A stretch of 64,000 bases of DNA from assembly GCA_944380065.1 (NCBI GenBank), contig CALWGM010000093.1, forward strand, positions 1-64,000, read 5' to 3'. Positions 8,501 to 17,545 of this stretch are shown one piece after another. This stretch comes from an uncultured Lachnospiraceae bacterium (GTDB lineage Bacteria > Bacillota > Clostridia > Lachnospirales > Lachnospiraceae). Every line of letters starts with the position of its first letter. The stretch's first letter is position 1. The position numbers and the translations under genes were made by a program. The notes beneath the pieces are model-generated. The model saw nothing but the letters and a program-made list of their open reading frames with translations. It made no database searches and was not told the origin of the DNA.

Positions 8501-9027
8501 ACGAGGACTACTGTGAACATTTCGAGATGTACAACGATGTGACCAGACTGGAAAGCCACGTATACTTCTACGGACTGAGAAAGAATGAGGAAACCTACCT
8601 GCCTCTGGGCGAGGGCAAACGCCTCTCCATCAAGTACCTGGAGATGAGCGACCCGGATAAGAACGGTATCCGCGTGCTGACCTTTGCCGTCAACGGCATG
8701 CTGCGTACTGTCAAGATTCAGGACAAGAACTTAGAAGTCAAGGCCGACAGCCGCCTGAAAGCCGACAAGCACAACCCGCAGCATCTGGGCTCTTCCATCC
8801 CGGGTACCGTCGGAAAGGTGCTGGTCAAAGAAGGCGATCCGGTTACTGTCAACATGCCGCTGATGACTGTGGAGGCCATGAAGATGGAAACCACCGTTGT
8901 CTCCAAGGTGGCCGGTACCGTAGACAAGATCTACGTGCAGCAGGGTGACTCCGTATCCCAGGATGATCTGCTGATCTCCTTCCACCTGGCGAAAACGGAG
9001 GATGAGGAAAACAAAGAAACAGAATAA
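5533..9027 (+). CDS. pyc: Pyruvate carboxylase
   Basis: This 1164-residue biotin enzyme carboxylates pyruvate to oxaloacetate with ATP and bicarbonate, refilling the C4 pool. Domains in order are the biotin carboxylase part (LVANRGEIAIR near the start, the ATP-grasp glycine loop NGGGGRGM, about residues 1-460), the carboxyltransferase barrel (TDTTMRDAQQS near 540) with its conserved C-terminal part, and the biotinyl domain with VEAMKMET, where the biotin Lys is about residue 1117. The start at 5533 has a GAAAGGGG ribosome binding site and lies after the predicted RNA start. It is a full-length single-chain form, convergent with the por operon, which also handles pyruvate. Confidence 0.97.
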   Translation: MSTNVQIKPFRKVLVANRGEIAIRVFRALNELGIQTVSIFSKEDKYALFHSKADESYPLNPDKGPIDAYLDIDTIIRIALAANVDAIHPGYGFLSENPDFVDACEKNGIVFIGPSSDIMNAMGDKISSKKMAIAAEVPIIPGVDYAIKEVEAAKEIAAKVGFPIMLKASNGGGGRGMRIVDRMEDLEKEFNEAKNESKKAFGDDKIFIEKYLRGPKHIEVQVLGDNYGNVVHLFDRDCSVQRRHQKVVEYAPAFSIPDETRQIIFDSAVRLAKQVGYRNAGTLEFLVDADNNPYFIEMNPRIQVEHTVTEMVTGIDLVQSQILVAEGYPLNSDEISIRSQEDIHCSGYSIQTRVTTEDPANNFLPDTGEITVYRSGSGNGIRLDGGNAYTGAMVSPFYDSLLVKAISYDRTFKGAVRKSLRALQEMRIRGIKTNIPFLINVLNHPTFVSGKCYTTFIEESPELFKLNISQDRATKIIEFLGDRIVNSGVENKPFYENRVLPKYDASKPVYGARDEFLKLGAKGFTQKILGEKKLYVTDTTMRDAQQSLIATRMRSKDLCGAAYATNAFMQNAFSVEAWGGATYDTAYRFLKESPWKRLELLRERMPNTLIQMLLRASNAVGYSNYPDNVVKEFIQVSAAHGIDVFRVFDSLNWVENMKMPIEECLKTGKIVEGTICYTGDITSPDETKYTLDYYVKMALELEKLGCHVIAIKDMAALLKPRAAKELVTALKQELSVPVHLHTHDSTGNGVSTVLMAAEAGVDIVDLAIESMSSMTSQPSMNAVVEALRGSKRDTGLDFEELSELSRYYGRIRKVYEQFESDMKSPNTEIYKYEIPGGQYSNLLAQVSSMGSPEDFEAIKALYKDANDLLGNIVKVTPTSKAVGDLAIFMYKNGLTKDNILTAGAGLSYPDSVVSYFQGMMGQPYGGFPKELQKIVLKDIEPLTDRPGKTLPPEDFEAIKKHLIEKYNYGDKSEEVMRQKAISYALYPKVYEDYCEHFEMYNDVTRLESHVYFYGLRKNEETYLPLGEGKRLSIKYLEMSDPDKNGIRVLTFAVNGMLRTVKIQDKNLEVKADSRLKADKHNPQHLGSSIPGTVGKVLVKEGDPVTVNMPLMTVEAMKMETTVVSKVAGTVDKIYVQQGDSVSQDDLLISFHLAKTEDEENKETE

Positions 9028-9061
9028 GTTCTTTTAAAACAAGCTAACAACTAATAACCAA

Positions 9062-9110
9062 CAGGGACAGACATGCACCCACACGGTGCTGCCTGTCCCT
9101 GAAATTTTGT
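9062..9110 (+). terminator. Terminator of pyc, possibly shared with porB
   Basis: A 9-bp outer stem (CAGGGACAG at 9062-9070 with CTGTCCCTG at 9093-9101) encloses a second short stem and is followed by AAATTTTG. It lies between the convergent pyc and por units and could work on both strands. Confidence 0.7.
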
Positions 9111-9174
9111 ATCAGAAATCCATGCAAAACAAACAAATCCTGATATATATGATCTTTGTATCCTGACCGCTCTC

Positions 9175-10119
9175 CTACCGCGCGCATTTATACAGCAGGT
9201 CTTCCCAGCGTCTGTCCACTTCCTCCTGAAACTGTACGATCAGATCCTCGTTGCCAGGCTTGAACAGATGTTTGAACCTGCCCTGCTCCCTTAAAAAGTC
9301 CTCGATGGGGAGCTTTTTCTTCGGCTCGTAAGTCAGCCGCCATTTTCCGTGCTCCACCTCAAACATGGGCCAGTAGCAGGTATCCACCGCCAGTTTGCAG
9401 ATCTTCATAATATCCGCAGTCTCATAACGCCAGCCTCTGGGACAGGGCGTCAGAATATTCAGGAAAGAGGCCCCTTCTGTGTAGATCGCCTTTTCTGATT
9501 TTTTATGGATATCGGAGAAATTTCCGATCATGGTAGTCTGTCCCACATACGCCACATCATGGTCGGCGATGATGGAAGCCAGGTCCTTGCGGTTCTGCAT
9601 CTTTCCTACCGACTGGCTGCCCACCGGCGTGGTGGTAGTATCCGCGAATTTCGGCGTTGCCGAAGAACGCTGGATCCCGGTGTTCATGTAAGCGCCGTTG
9701 TCATAGCAGACATAGACCATGTCATGTCCTCGCTCCATGGCGCCGGACAGAGACTGGAAACCGATATCATAGGTGCCGCCGTCCCCGCCGAAGGTGATAA
9801 ACTTAAAGGTCTGATCCAGCGGAAGCCGTCCCCTCTTTCTCAGCGCCCGGTATGCAGTCTCCACGCCGCTTAAGGTCGCCCCTGCGTTTTCAAAAGCATT
9901 GTGAATGTAACTGTCCTCCCAGGACGTATAGGGATACATAAAGGAAGAAACCTCCAGACATCCGGTGGCGTTTCCAATTACCGCCTGGTCTCCCTCGTGG
10001 AGCGCCCGCAGCACCGCCCGGACTGCGATGGTAGCGCCGCAGCCGGCGCACATTCTGTGACCCGGAGCAAGACGTTCCGGCTTGCTCATAACTTCTTTAA
10101 AATTATATTTTTCTGCCAT
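9175..10119 (-). CDS. porB: 2-oxoacid:ferredoxin oxidoreductase, beta subunit (pyruvate synthase type)
   Basis: This is the thiamine-diphosphate-binding subunit, 314 residues, of a four-subunit ferredoxin-dependent oxidoreductase that interconverts pyruvate plus CoA with acetyl-CoA plus CO2. It has the MCAGCGA cysteine pair near the N-terminus, an ATGC cysteine, the thiamine-binding GGDGGTYDIG and a later PCPRGW cysteine, giving the four ligands of the beta-subunit cluster. The open frame extends to 10272, but the ATG at 10119 has an AGGAGG ribosome binding site and matches the family's N-terminus. It is the last gene of porC-porD-porA-porB. Pyruvate is the likeliest substrate, but branched-chain 2-oxoacids cannot be excluded. 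Confidence 0.9.
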   Translation of the reverse strand: MAEKYNFKEVMSKPERLAPGHRMCAGCGATIAVRAVLRALHEGDQAVIGNATGCLEVSSFMYPYTSWEDSYIHNAFENAGATLSGVETAYRALRKRGRLPLDQTFKFITFGGDGGTYDIGFQSLSGAMERGHDMVYVCYDNGAYMNTGIQRSSATPKFADTTTTPVGSQSVGKMQNRKDLASIIADHDVAYVGQTTMIGNFSDIHKKSEKAIYTEGASFLNILTPCPRGWRYETADIMKICKLAVDTCYWPMFEVEHGKWRLTYEPKKKLPIEDFLREQGRFKHLFKPGNEDLIVQFQEEVDRRWEDLLYKCAR

Positions 10120-10132
10120 ATTCCGAAACCTC

Positions 10133-11314
10133 CTACTTCCGCAGCCCGATATACTGATACTGCTCAATCTCTCTGCCGGTGGCAATAGATTCCTCCAACT
10201 GGGCAAACACGGCCTTCGCGTCGTCAGTGGTAAAATCACGGCCGCCCAGGCCATAAATATAATTTGTCGCACTGATATAAATTTTCTTCCGGTACAGCCC
10301 GGCCATCACCTCGGCTCCCAGCGGACCGCCGTTTCCATTGTAGCTCTCACAGCGATCCAGGATCGCCGCCGCTTTGCAGTTTTTCAGCGCTTCCGCGATC
10401 TCCTCTGCCGGGAAGGGACGGAACACCCGCAGCTTCAGCACGCCCACTTTCTTTCCCTCTTCCCGCAGCTCGTCCACCGCCTGCTTGGCGGTTCCTGCCG
10501 CAGAGCCGATCAGCAGCATGATATAATCTGCGTCCGCTGTCCGGTATTCCTCAAACAGTCCATACTCCCTGCCGGAGATCTGCGCATATTCTTTCGCCAC
10601 ATTTAGGATCACCTGCTTGGCGTTTTCCAGAGCGATCAGCTGGTTTTTCCGGCCCTCCATCACATAGTTGGTGATGGAATAGGGACCTACGGAAACAGGC
10701 TTGCCCGGATTCAGCATATACTCCTCCGGCTCATATTCGCCTACAAACTCCTTCACCGGAGCGTCCTCCATCAGCTCGATATTCTGTACCGCATGGCTGG
10801 TGATAAAACCATCCTGACAGATCATGATCGGCAGGCGCACGTCCTTATGTTCCGCAATGCGGTAAGCCTGCAGCAGATTATCGTAAACCTCCTGGTTGTT
10901 TTCCGCATAGATCTGGATCCATCCGGTATCCCGGGCGCCCATACCGTCCGTGTGGTCACAGTTGATATTGATGGGGCCGGACAGGGTACGGTTCACCAGC
11001 GTCAGCACGATGGGCATCCGGTTGGAAGCTGCAAGAAGCAGTTCCTCCCACATCAACGCCAGTCCCGCAGAGGAAGTCGCCGTAATGGTACGGGCTCCCG
11101 CCGCCTCCGAACCGATGCAGGCGCTCATGGCAGAATGCTCGCTCTCCACCGGGATAAACTCGGTATCAATCTCCCCGTTTGCTATGTAGGTGGAAACCAT
11201 CTGGGGGATTTCCGTGGACGGGGTAATGGGGAAGGCCGGCATCACGTCCGGGTTAATCTGTCTGATCGCATAGGCAACCGCCTCGTTGCCCGACATTCTC
11301 TCTTTGATCGCCAT
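10133..11314 (-). CDS. porA: 2-oxoacid:ferredoxin oxidoreductase, alpha subunit
   Basis: This 393-residue alpha subunit carries the pyrimidine-binding and CoA-proximal halves of the oxidoreductase. The N-terminal GNEAVAYAIRQINPDV and FPITPSTEI segments are typical, as are EHSAMSACIGSEAAGAR and the long conserved TATSSAGLALMWEE stretch. Its ATG overlaps the stop of porD (TAATG), which suggests translational coupling, and porB follows after 13 bases. Nothing is missing compared with the archaeal and Thermotoga-type subunit. It acts in the cytoplasm with ferredoxin as electron acceptor or donor. Confidence 0.92.
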   Translation of the reverse strand: MAIKERMSGNEAVAYAIRQINPDVMPAFPITPSTEIPQMVSTYIANGEIDTEFIPVESEHSAMSACIGSEAAGARTITATSSAGLALMWEELLLAASNRMPIVLTLVNRTLSGPININCDHTDGMGARDTGWIQIYAENNQEVYDNLLQAYRIAEHKDVRLPIMICQDGFITSHAVQNIELMEDAPVKEFVGEYEPEEYMLNPGKPVSVGPYSITNYVMEGRKNQLIALENAKQVILNVAKEYAQISGREYGLFEEYRTADADYIMLLIGSAAGTAKQAVDELREEGKKVGVLKLRVFRPFPAEEIAEALKNCKAAAILDRCESYNGNGGPLGAEVMAGLYRKKIYISATNYIYGLGGRDFTTDDAKAVFAQLEESIATGREIEQYQYIGLRK

Positions 11315-11619
11315 TATTCCACACCCTCCCTCATCTCAATCGCCCCGAAGGGACATACTTTCGCGCAGATTCCGCAGCCCTTGCAATGATCCAGATCGAA
11401 CGCCAGCCGTTTGCCGTCCTTCACCGGAATACTGCTGTCCGGACATACCGGCGTACACAAAAGACACTGTTTGCATCGGTCTGCCAGATAAACCGGCGTA
11501 TAATTCCTCCACTCCCCGGTCTTAAAAAGCTTTGAAGTGCCTGCAGCAAAAATCTGCATGCCCTCCGTCAGACCGGTGTGAGGCGTATGTTCATTGATTT
11601 TGGTAATATCTGTTCTCAT
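11314..11619 (-). CDS. porD: 2-oxoacid:ferredoxin oxidoreductase, delta (ferredoxin-like) subunit
   Basis: This 101-residue electron-transfer subunit contains two complete [4Fe-4S] motifs of the CxxCxxCxxxCP type, CKQCLLCTPVCP and CKGCGICAKVCP. They relay electrons from the thiamine centre to free ferredoxin. The roughly 45-residue N-terminal extension, rich in Thr, Gly and aromatic residues, is normal for PorD. It lies between porC (31-base gap) and porA (overlapping start). Being a separate gene shows this is the four-subunit form rather than the fused NifJ type. Confidence 0.93.
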   Translation of the reverse strand: MRTDITKINEHTPHTGLTEGMQIFAAGTSKLFKTGEWRNYTPVYLADRCKQCLLCTPVCPDSSIPVKDGKRLAFDLDHCKGCGICAKVCPFGAIEMREGVE

Positions 11620-11650
11620 CCTGATATCCTCTCTGTTCTCCGTTCTGATC

Positions 11651-12226
11651 CTACATCCCCAGGCTCTCGAAAGTCATCTCCAGCGCCTTCATATTGCCGT
11701 CGATCACCTCCGGCTTCTTGGCGAATTTGTGCTGGTAGGAGGCCCGCATCTCTTTCATAAAGGTATCTCTGTCCATCACCCCGGTCACCGCTACGACAGC
11801 AGCCAGCATCGGGGAATTGGGGAAATATTTTCCCAGCGTCTCCTCCGAGATCTTCCGGGCATCCACCGTCACTACCCGTCCTTCATAGCCGTTTAACTGC
11901 GGGAGGATCTCCTCCGGGCTCTTGGCCGTGTTGACGATAATGGCGCCTTCCTTCTTCAGCCCGTCTGTTACATCCACGGTGTGCAGCAGCGTCTCGTCCA
12001 CCACCGCCACATAATCCGGATCATAAATATTGGAATGTACCCGGATATTCTCATCACTGATCCGGTTAAATGCGGTGATCGGCGCTCCCATCCGCTCCGG
12101 GCCGTATTCCGGAAAGCCCTGTACATATTTTCCAGTCTGAAAGGCCACATCCGCCAGCAGCAGAGCCGCTGTTTTCGCGCCCTGGCCGCCCCTTCCGTGC
12201 CATCTGATCTCGATCTGATTCTTCAT
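11651..12226 (-). CDS. porC: 2-oxoacid:ferredoxin oxidoreductase, gamma subunit
   Basis: This 191-residue gamma subunit is the first gene of the por operon. It opens with the family signature IRWHGRGGQGAKTAA, which contributes to cofactor binding and contacts with alpha, followed by FPEYGPERMGAP. The frame extends upstream to 12262, but the ATG at 12226 has an AGGAG ribosome binding site nine bases away and matches the family N-terminus. A promoter lies about 57 bases upstream, with a striking 17-bp inverted repeat behind it. Redox or carbon-source control of the whole operon is therefore plausible. Confidence 0.92.
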   Translation of the reverse strand: MKNQIEIRWHGRGGQGAKTAALLLADVAFQTGKYVQGFPEYGPERMGAPITAFNRISDENIRVHSNIYDPDYVAVVDETLLHTVDVTDGLKKEGAIIVNTAKSPEEILPQLNGYEGRVVTVDARKISEETLGKYFPNSPMLAAVVAVTGVMDRDTFMKEMRASYQHKFAKKPEVIDGNMKALEMTFESLGM

Positions 12227-12282
12227 GATCTCACTCTCCTCGTTTGTCTCTGTCTGAAACATCCTTTTTCACATACCATAGT

Positions 12283-12312
12283 AGTATAACTCATTTCCTT
12301 TTCCGATGTAAA
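12283..12312 (-). promoter_or_regulatory. Promoter of porCDAB
   Basis: On the minus strand TTTACA (12307-12312) and TATACT (12283-12288) are 18 bases apart, each matching five of six consensus bases. The RNA start would be near 12276, giving a 50-base leader. Confidence 0.65.
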
Positions 12313-12330
12313 GCGCAAAAATGAAAATTC

Positions 12331-12369
12331 TTCACCATTCAGATGAATATATTTCATCTGAATGGTGAA
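12331..12369. promoter_or_regulatory. 17-bp perfect inverted repeat upstream of the por promoter
   Basis: The arms 12331-12347 and 12353-12369 (beginning TTCACCATTCAG) are perfect reverse complements around a five-base TATAT spacer. The repeat ends 18 bases upstream of the -35 box of por. A separate terminator for the neighbouring gene already lies beyond it, so a regulator site is likelier than a terminator. Confidence 0.6.
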
Positions 12370-12404
12370 GGATGGCACATCTGCTTTTCGGCCTCCCAAA
12401 AAGC

Positions 12405-12450
12405 CTGAAAAAGGACAGCGATTCTGTCTCCGCTGCCCTTTTTCTTTTTG
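12405..12450 (-). terminator. Terminator of the enoate reductase gene
   Basis: An 11-bp stem (12410-12420 with 12431-12441, one G-T pair) has T runs on both strands. It lies 13 bases past the stop codon at 12463. Confidence 0.7.
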
Positions 12451-12462
12451 GTTTTCTATCAC

Positions 12463-14487
12463 TTATACAATCTCCATCGCCGCCAGATAGCCGCCGTGCA
12501 CAGCGTCCGCCACCTTGCCTGCGTGTTTCGCGTCGCCGACCACCCAGGTGGGGATCTCGCCCGCCGCTTCCTTCAGCCTCTGTACTTCCCCGTCATTGGA
12601 ACGCATGCCCATGGAGAAGCACATGGAATCCGCCGGGATCAGCTCCTCTTTGCCGTCCCGCTGGATCCGAACGCCCGCATCGGTAAACTCCAGACATTTC
12701 GCGTTCAGGATCTGCCGGATACCGCGGTTATCCATCTCCGTCAGCAGGGCGTTTCTGTAATAACCAAATGTCTCATTTGCAATCATGGGAAGCATCTCAA
12801 TAATCGTTACATCATGGCCGTGGTTCGCAATATGCAGGCCGACCTCGCAGCCCACCAGGCCGCCGCCCACAATCACCACATGCTTTCCAAGCTCATACAT
12901 TCTGTCATAGACATCCAGAGCATTCATTGCCTTGTCAATGCCCGGGATGGCCGGCACAAAAGGATGAGCGCCGACAGCGATAATCATAGCGTCCGGCTGG
13001 ATCTCATCAATCAGCTGCCTGTCCACCTCCACATTCAGGCGGATCTCCGCGCCGCTGCGCAGAGCGTCCCCGATGATCACATTCTTGGCGTTCCTCAGGT
13101 CAACCTTATCCTCATCCCTGTCGGTAAAGTTGATGGTGCCGCCCAGCTTTCCGGTCTTCTCGCAGAGGATAACCTGATGTCCCCGCTCCACTGCAGTAAT
13201 GGCCGCCTGGCATCCGCCGACACCGCCGCCCACGATCAGCACCTTCCGGGAAGCCTTCGGCTCCGGAAGCGTCTCCGGATAGAAACCAAAACCGGTCTTG
13301 GGATTGATGGCGCAGGAGCCCATGGAGGCCGGGCTGTAAATCTTCGCCGCCGCTTCCGGCCCGATCTTATCCCACAGCGGGATATCGGTGGGATGCTCGC
13401 AGAAACCGGGATAACAGTTGAAGCATCTCACGCAGCGGCGGATCGTATCCTCTTTTCCTTCCAGGGTCTTATTGGGAAGCTCGGGATCTGCAAAGCCCTG
13501 ACGTCCAAACTCCACAAAATCTGCCTTTCCTTCCGCAATAACCTGCTCCGCCAGCTCCGGCCCGTTAAATCCGCCGATGGTAGAAACATAGGATTTCTTC
13601 ACAGCAGCTTTCACTTTAGCAGCGTATTCCACATTCAGGCCGTGGGGCTCTAAGAAAGAGGAAAACGTCTTGGTGCGGCTTCCCAGCCATTTCAGTCCGT
13701 TGGATACCTGGATAATGTCCACCATACCGTCGATCTCTTTGCAGAATTCCACCGTATCGTCGATGGTCATTCCGCCGGGAACCCCATCCTCCGCGGAAAA
13801 CCGCAGCTCGATGATCCGGTCCTCGCCGATGCCCCTCCGGCAGGCGTCAATGATCATCTTGGGGAAACGGGCGCGGTTTTCCATGCTGCCGCCGTACTTG
13901 TCGGTGCGGTGGTTTGTCCACGGGGAGACAAACTGCTGCAGCTGGAAGCCATGGCCGCCGTGCAGCAGCACGCCGTCAAACCCACAGGCCCTGGCAAATT
14001 TGCAGATCCTGTAATAATCGTCACAGACCTTGGCCATCATCTCCTCGTCCATGCCTTTGACCTTCACGCCGTCTTCACGCACCCAGTCTTCCGGTCCCCA
14101 GGGCTCTTTTGCTTCCTCCGCCCGGCTGCCCTCATGGGAAAACTCAAAATAGCACAGCGCGCCCTTCGCCCGGATCCGGTCTGCATACGCTTTGGCAATC
14201 TCGAAATCCTTTCCCTCGTAGTGGTCAAAGTCGATCTTGCGCTCCTGGAAGATGGTGCGCGCTTCCTCGAAATTCAGCGGCATCTCACCGGTGGAAACAC
14301 AGGCAAAGCCTCCGGCCGCACGCCGCTCCACCATCCGGTACAGATTCTCGCTGATCTCCGGGATAAAATAGTTGGCGTGCACGAACATGGTAGGCGCCGC
14401 CTTCATCCGGTTCTTGTACACCTTCCCCCGGATCGTCACCGGACTGAACAGATGGGGGTACCTGATCTCACCTGATTTTTTACTCAT
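12463..14487 (-). CDS. NADH:flavin oxidoreductase / 2-enoate reductase-like Fe-S flavoprotein
   Basis: This 674-residue protein has the layout of clostridial 2-enoate reductases and the BaiCD/BaiH-type bile-acid and flavonoid reductases. An N-terminal FMN barrel of the old-yellow-enzyme family contains HGGHGFQLQQF and NHRTDKYGGS. A [4Fe-4S] motif, CVRCFNC plus a later Cys in SCAINP, lies near residue 350. The C-terminal FAD and NAD(P) Rossmann folds carry VLIVGGGVGG and VVIVGGGLVG. Such enzymes reduce carbon-carbon double bonds next to a carbonyl in anaerobes. The substrate is unknown. A LysR gene is divergent from it, which suggests induction by a specific small molecule. The start has an AGGAGG ribosome binding site. 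Confidence 0.88.
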   Translation of the reverse strand: MSKKSGEIRYPHLFSPVTIRGKVYKNRMKAAPTMFVHANYFIPEISENLYRMVERRAAGGFACVSTGEMPLNFEEARTIFQERKIDFDHYEGKDFEIAKAYADRIRAKGALCYFEFSHEGSRAEEAKEPWGPEDWVREDGVKVKGMDEEMMAKVCDDYYRICKFARACGFDGVLLHGGHGFQLQQFVSPWTNHRTDKYGGSMENRARFPKMIIDACRRGIGEDRIIELRFSAEDGVPGGMTIDDTVEFCKEIDGMVDIIQVSNGLKWLGSRTKTFSSFLEPHGLNVEYAAKVKAAVKKSYVSTIGGFNGPELAEQVIAEGKADFVEFGRQGFADPELPNKTLEGKEDTIRRCVRCFNCYPGFCEHPTDIPLWDKIGPEAAAKIYSPASMGSCAINPKTGFGFYPETLPEPKASRKVLIVGGGVGGCQAAITAVERGHQVILCEKTGKLGGTINFTDRDEDKVDLRNAKNVIIGDALRSGAEIRLNVEVDRQLIDEIQPDAMIIAVGAHPFVPAIPGIDKAMNALDVYDRMYELGKHVVIVGGGLVGCEVGLHIANHGHDVTIIEMLPMIANETFGYYRNALLTEMDNRGIRQILNAKCLEFTDAGVRIQRDGKEELIPADSMCFSMGMRSNDGEVQRLKEAAGEIPTWVVGDAKHAGKVADAVHGGYLAAMEIV

Positions 14488-14545
14488 AAAAACCTTCCTC
14501 CTTCATAAAATGCTGGACCAAACGGTCTTTTTCTCTGATAGTTTT

Positions 14546-14574
14546 ATTATAAATCAGGGAAGGAAAGATTGAAA
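14546..14574 (-). promoter_or_regulatory. Promoter of the enoate reductase gene
   Basis: On the minus strand TTTCAA (14569-14574) and a perfect TATAAT (14546-14551) are 17 bases apart, about 60 bases before the ATG. The poor -35 box would fit a promoter that needs an activator. Confidence 0.6.
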
Positions 14575-14594
14575 GTTCCATTTTGATATCATAT

Positions 14595-14611
14595 AATAAA
14601 GATTACTTATT
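14595..14611. promoter_or_regulatory. Candidate LysR-type operator between divergent genes
   Basis: AATAA and TTATT form an inverted repeat with a seven-base centre, about 20 bases upstream of the enoate reductase -35 box. Dyads of this size at this position are typical of LysR recognition sites. This is inference from position and symmetry only. Confidence 0.35.
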
Positions 14612-14638
14612 GTTTTTATCATTTCAGGTCTGTATCTT
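14610..14638 (+). promoter_or_regulatory. Weak candidate promoter of the LysR gene at 14705
   Basis: TTGTTT (14610-14615) and TATCTT (14633-14638) are separated by 17 bases. It overlaps the edge of the candidate operator, which would allow autoregulation. Confidence 0.35.
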
Positions 14639-14704
14639 TTTTTAATCCAGGAAAATAACATGATTTCCAAATAGGGAAAAGACAGGCCAGAGAAGGAGGA
14701 TACC

Positions 14705-15601
14705 ATGCAGATCCGTCAGCTGGAATATTTTCTCGCCGTCTGCGAACACCTGAATTTTACAAAAGCAGCCAGACAGTTTTATATCTCCCAGACCGCCGTT
14801 TCCCTCCAGATCCAGACTTTAGAAGAGGAACTGGGCGTCCGGCTTTTCAACCGCACCAACCGCAGGGTGGAGCTGACGCCTGCCGGGCGGACGTTCCAGG
14901 AGGACGCCCGGGCCATCCTGCGCAGGACAAAAGACGCCATGGAACGGGCCCGACGGGCGGATACGGTACTGACCGGACAGTTAAAAATCGGATTTGTCAA
15001 GGGATATGAAAAAACAAATCTCTCCGACCTGCTGGCCGATTTCCATGTGCAGTACCCCAACATCTCCCTGTCCTTTACCCGTGAAAATGTATCGGAGCTC
15101 TACGACATGCTGCTGGAGCGCAATTTAGATGTCATTTTCAACCTCCAGTATTCCATGGATGACTTAGAGGATATGGAATTCCGCGTCCTGAAACAGTACC
15201 CGCTGCTGGCCGTCATGCCCGCCTCCCATCCGCTGGCGCACCGCACCGGCATCAAACGCTGCGAACTGAAGGGCTATCCCCTGGTGGATATCAAGAAAAA
15301 CGAAAGCCGCTACGGGGAAACAACCACCATTTTAGGCAAATTCACGGAGGCCGGGTTCCTGCCGGAGGTTCAGTATGTCTCCGACGACATTGAGACCAGT
15401 ATCCTTGCCGTAGCCGCCGGGCTGGGCTACGCCCTCCTGCCCTCCTACATCACCGACAGCCTGATCACCCGGGAAAAAGTGATCGCCGTCCCCATTGAAG
15501 GAGAGGAAACATTGATGACTGTGATCGCCGGATGGCACCGGGAAAACCAGAATCCGGCGCTGCGGCGGTTCCTGAACAGCATTCCCGGGATTTCGCTGTA
15601 A
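14705..15601 (+). CDS. LysR-family transcriptional regulator
   Basis: This 298-residue regulator has an N-terminal winged helix-turn-helix (about residues 1-60, with LNFTKAARQFYISQTAVSLQ and LGVRLFNRTNR) and a C-terminal periplasmic-binding-protein-like effector domain from about residue 90. An AAGGAGG ribosome binding site precedes the ATG. It is transcribed away from the enoate reductase across a 217-base region with a candidate dyad site. It therefore probably activates that gene in response to the enzyme's substrate or a related compound. The effector is not predictable from sequence. Confidence 0.93.
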   Translation: MQIRQLEYFLAVCEHLNFTKAARQFYISQTAVSLQIQTLEEELGVRLFNRTNRRVELTPAGRTFQEDARAILRRTKDAMERARRADTVLTGQLKIGFVKGYEKTNLSDLLADFHVQYPNISLSFTRENVSELYDMLLERNLDVIFNLQYSMDDLEDMEFRVLKQYPLLAVMPASHPLAHRTGIKRCELKGYPLVDIKKNESRYGETTTILGKFTEAGFLPEVQYVSDDIETSILAVAAGLGYALLPSYITDSLITREKVIAVPIEGEETLMTVIAGWHRENQNPALRRFLNSIPGISL

Positions 15602-15665
15602 CTGTCCGTTTTCGCCGGCGCCACAGCTTTCCCGGCAGGAACGCTTTCCTCCCGCAACTGCAGAA

Positions 15666-15692
15666 ACGGCAGACCGGAAACCGGCCTGCCGT
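15666..15692. terminator. Hairpin between convergent lysR and atpC
   Basis: ACGGCAG/CTGCCGT plus an inner CCGG/CCGG stem forms a strong GC-rich hairpin between two converging genes. Neither side has a good T tract, so it may stop both transcripts only partly. Confidence 0.5.
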
Positions 15693-15707
15693 ATTGCATC
15701 TCATCCA

Positions 15708-16115
15708 TTATGAATATTTTCTTTCTTTTACCTTCAGCCGCGTCATGGCTCTCGTCATGGCAAACTGGCCGCTGTAATATTCCCTCCGGCTCTGCTGAAC
15801 CTGAAGACGTTCTCTCGCTCTCTCTGCAGCCGCTCTGGCCCGGTTCTCATCAATATCCTCCGGACGCTCCGCCGTGTCCACGATCAGGATGACCTCATTA
15901 TCTGCCGCCCTGGCAAAGCCCCGGCCAACCGCGATATCCTGCCACTGGCCGTCCACCTTGTACTGAAGCTCCCCGATCCACACGCCGATAACCACCGGCT
16001 CATGGTTGGCCTGCACGCCGTACAGCCCATCGTCTGTGGGAATGATCAGGCTTTCACAGGGACCGTCATAAAAAACGCCTGTGCTGCAGAAAATTTTTAA
16101 ATGAAATGTTGTCAT
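15708..16115 (-). CDS. atpC: F1 ATP synthase epsilon subunit
   Basis: This 135-residue subunit forms part of the central rotor stalk with gamma and can inhibit ATP hydrolysis. The N-terminal beta-sandwich (about 1-85) ends in AVGRGFARAADNEVILIVDTAERPEDID. The C-terminal helical hairpin (about 88-135) is rich in Arg, Glu and Ala. A TAGGAGG ribosome binding site precedes the ATG. It is the last gene of the operon, 10 bases after atpD. The helical domain is complete, so regulation of the enzyme by epsilon is possible. Confidence 0.93.
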   Translation of the reverse strand: MTTFHLKIFCSTGVFYDGPCESLIIPTDDGLYGVQANHEPVVIGVWIGELQYKVDGQWQDIAVGRGFARAADNEVILIVDTAERPEDIDENRARAAAERARERLQVQQSRREYYSGQFAMTRAMTRLKVKERKYS

Positions 16116-16125
16116 AAGCAGCCTC

Positions 16126-17538
<1,413 letters not shown>

Positions 17539-17545
17539 TCACTTT

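Noticed and set aside
12448..13653. Long plus-strand frame (401 codons) opposite the enoate reductase
   Set aside because: It is antisense to a gene with clear cofactor motifs, has no ribosome binding site, and its His/Gln/Leu/Arg-rich composition is typical of the reverse strand of GC-rich coding DNA.
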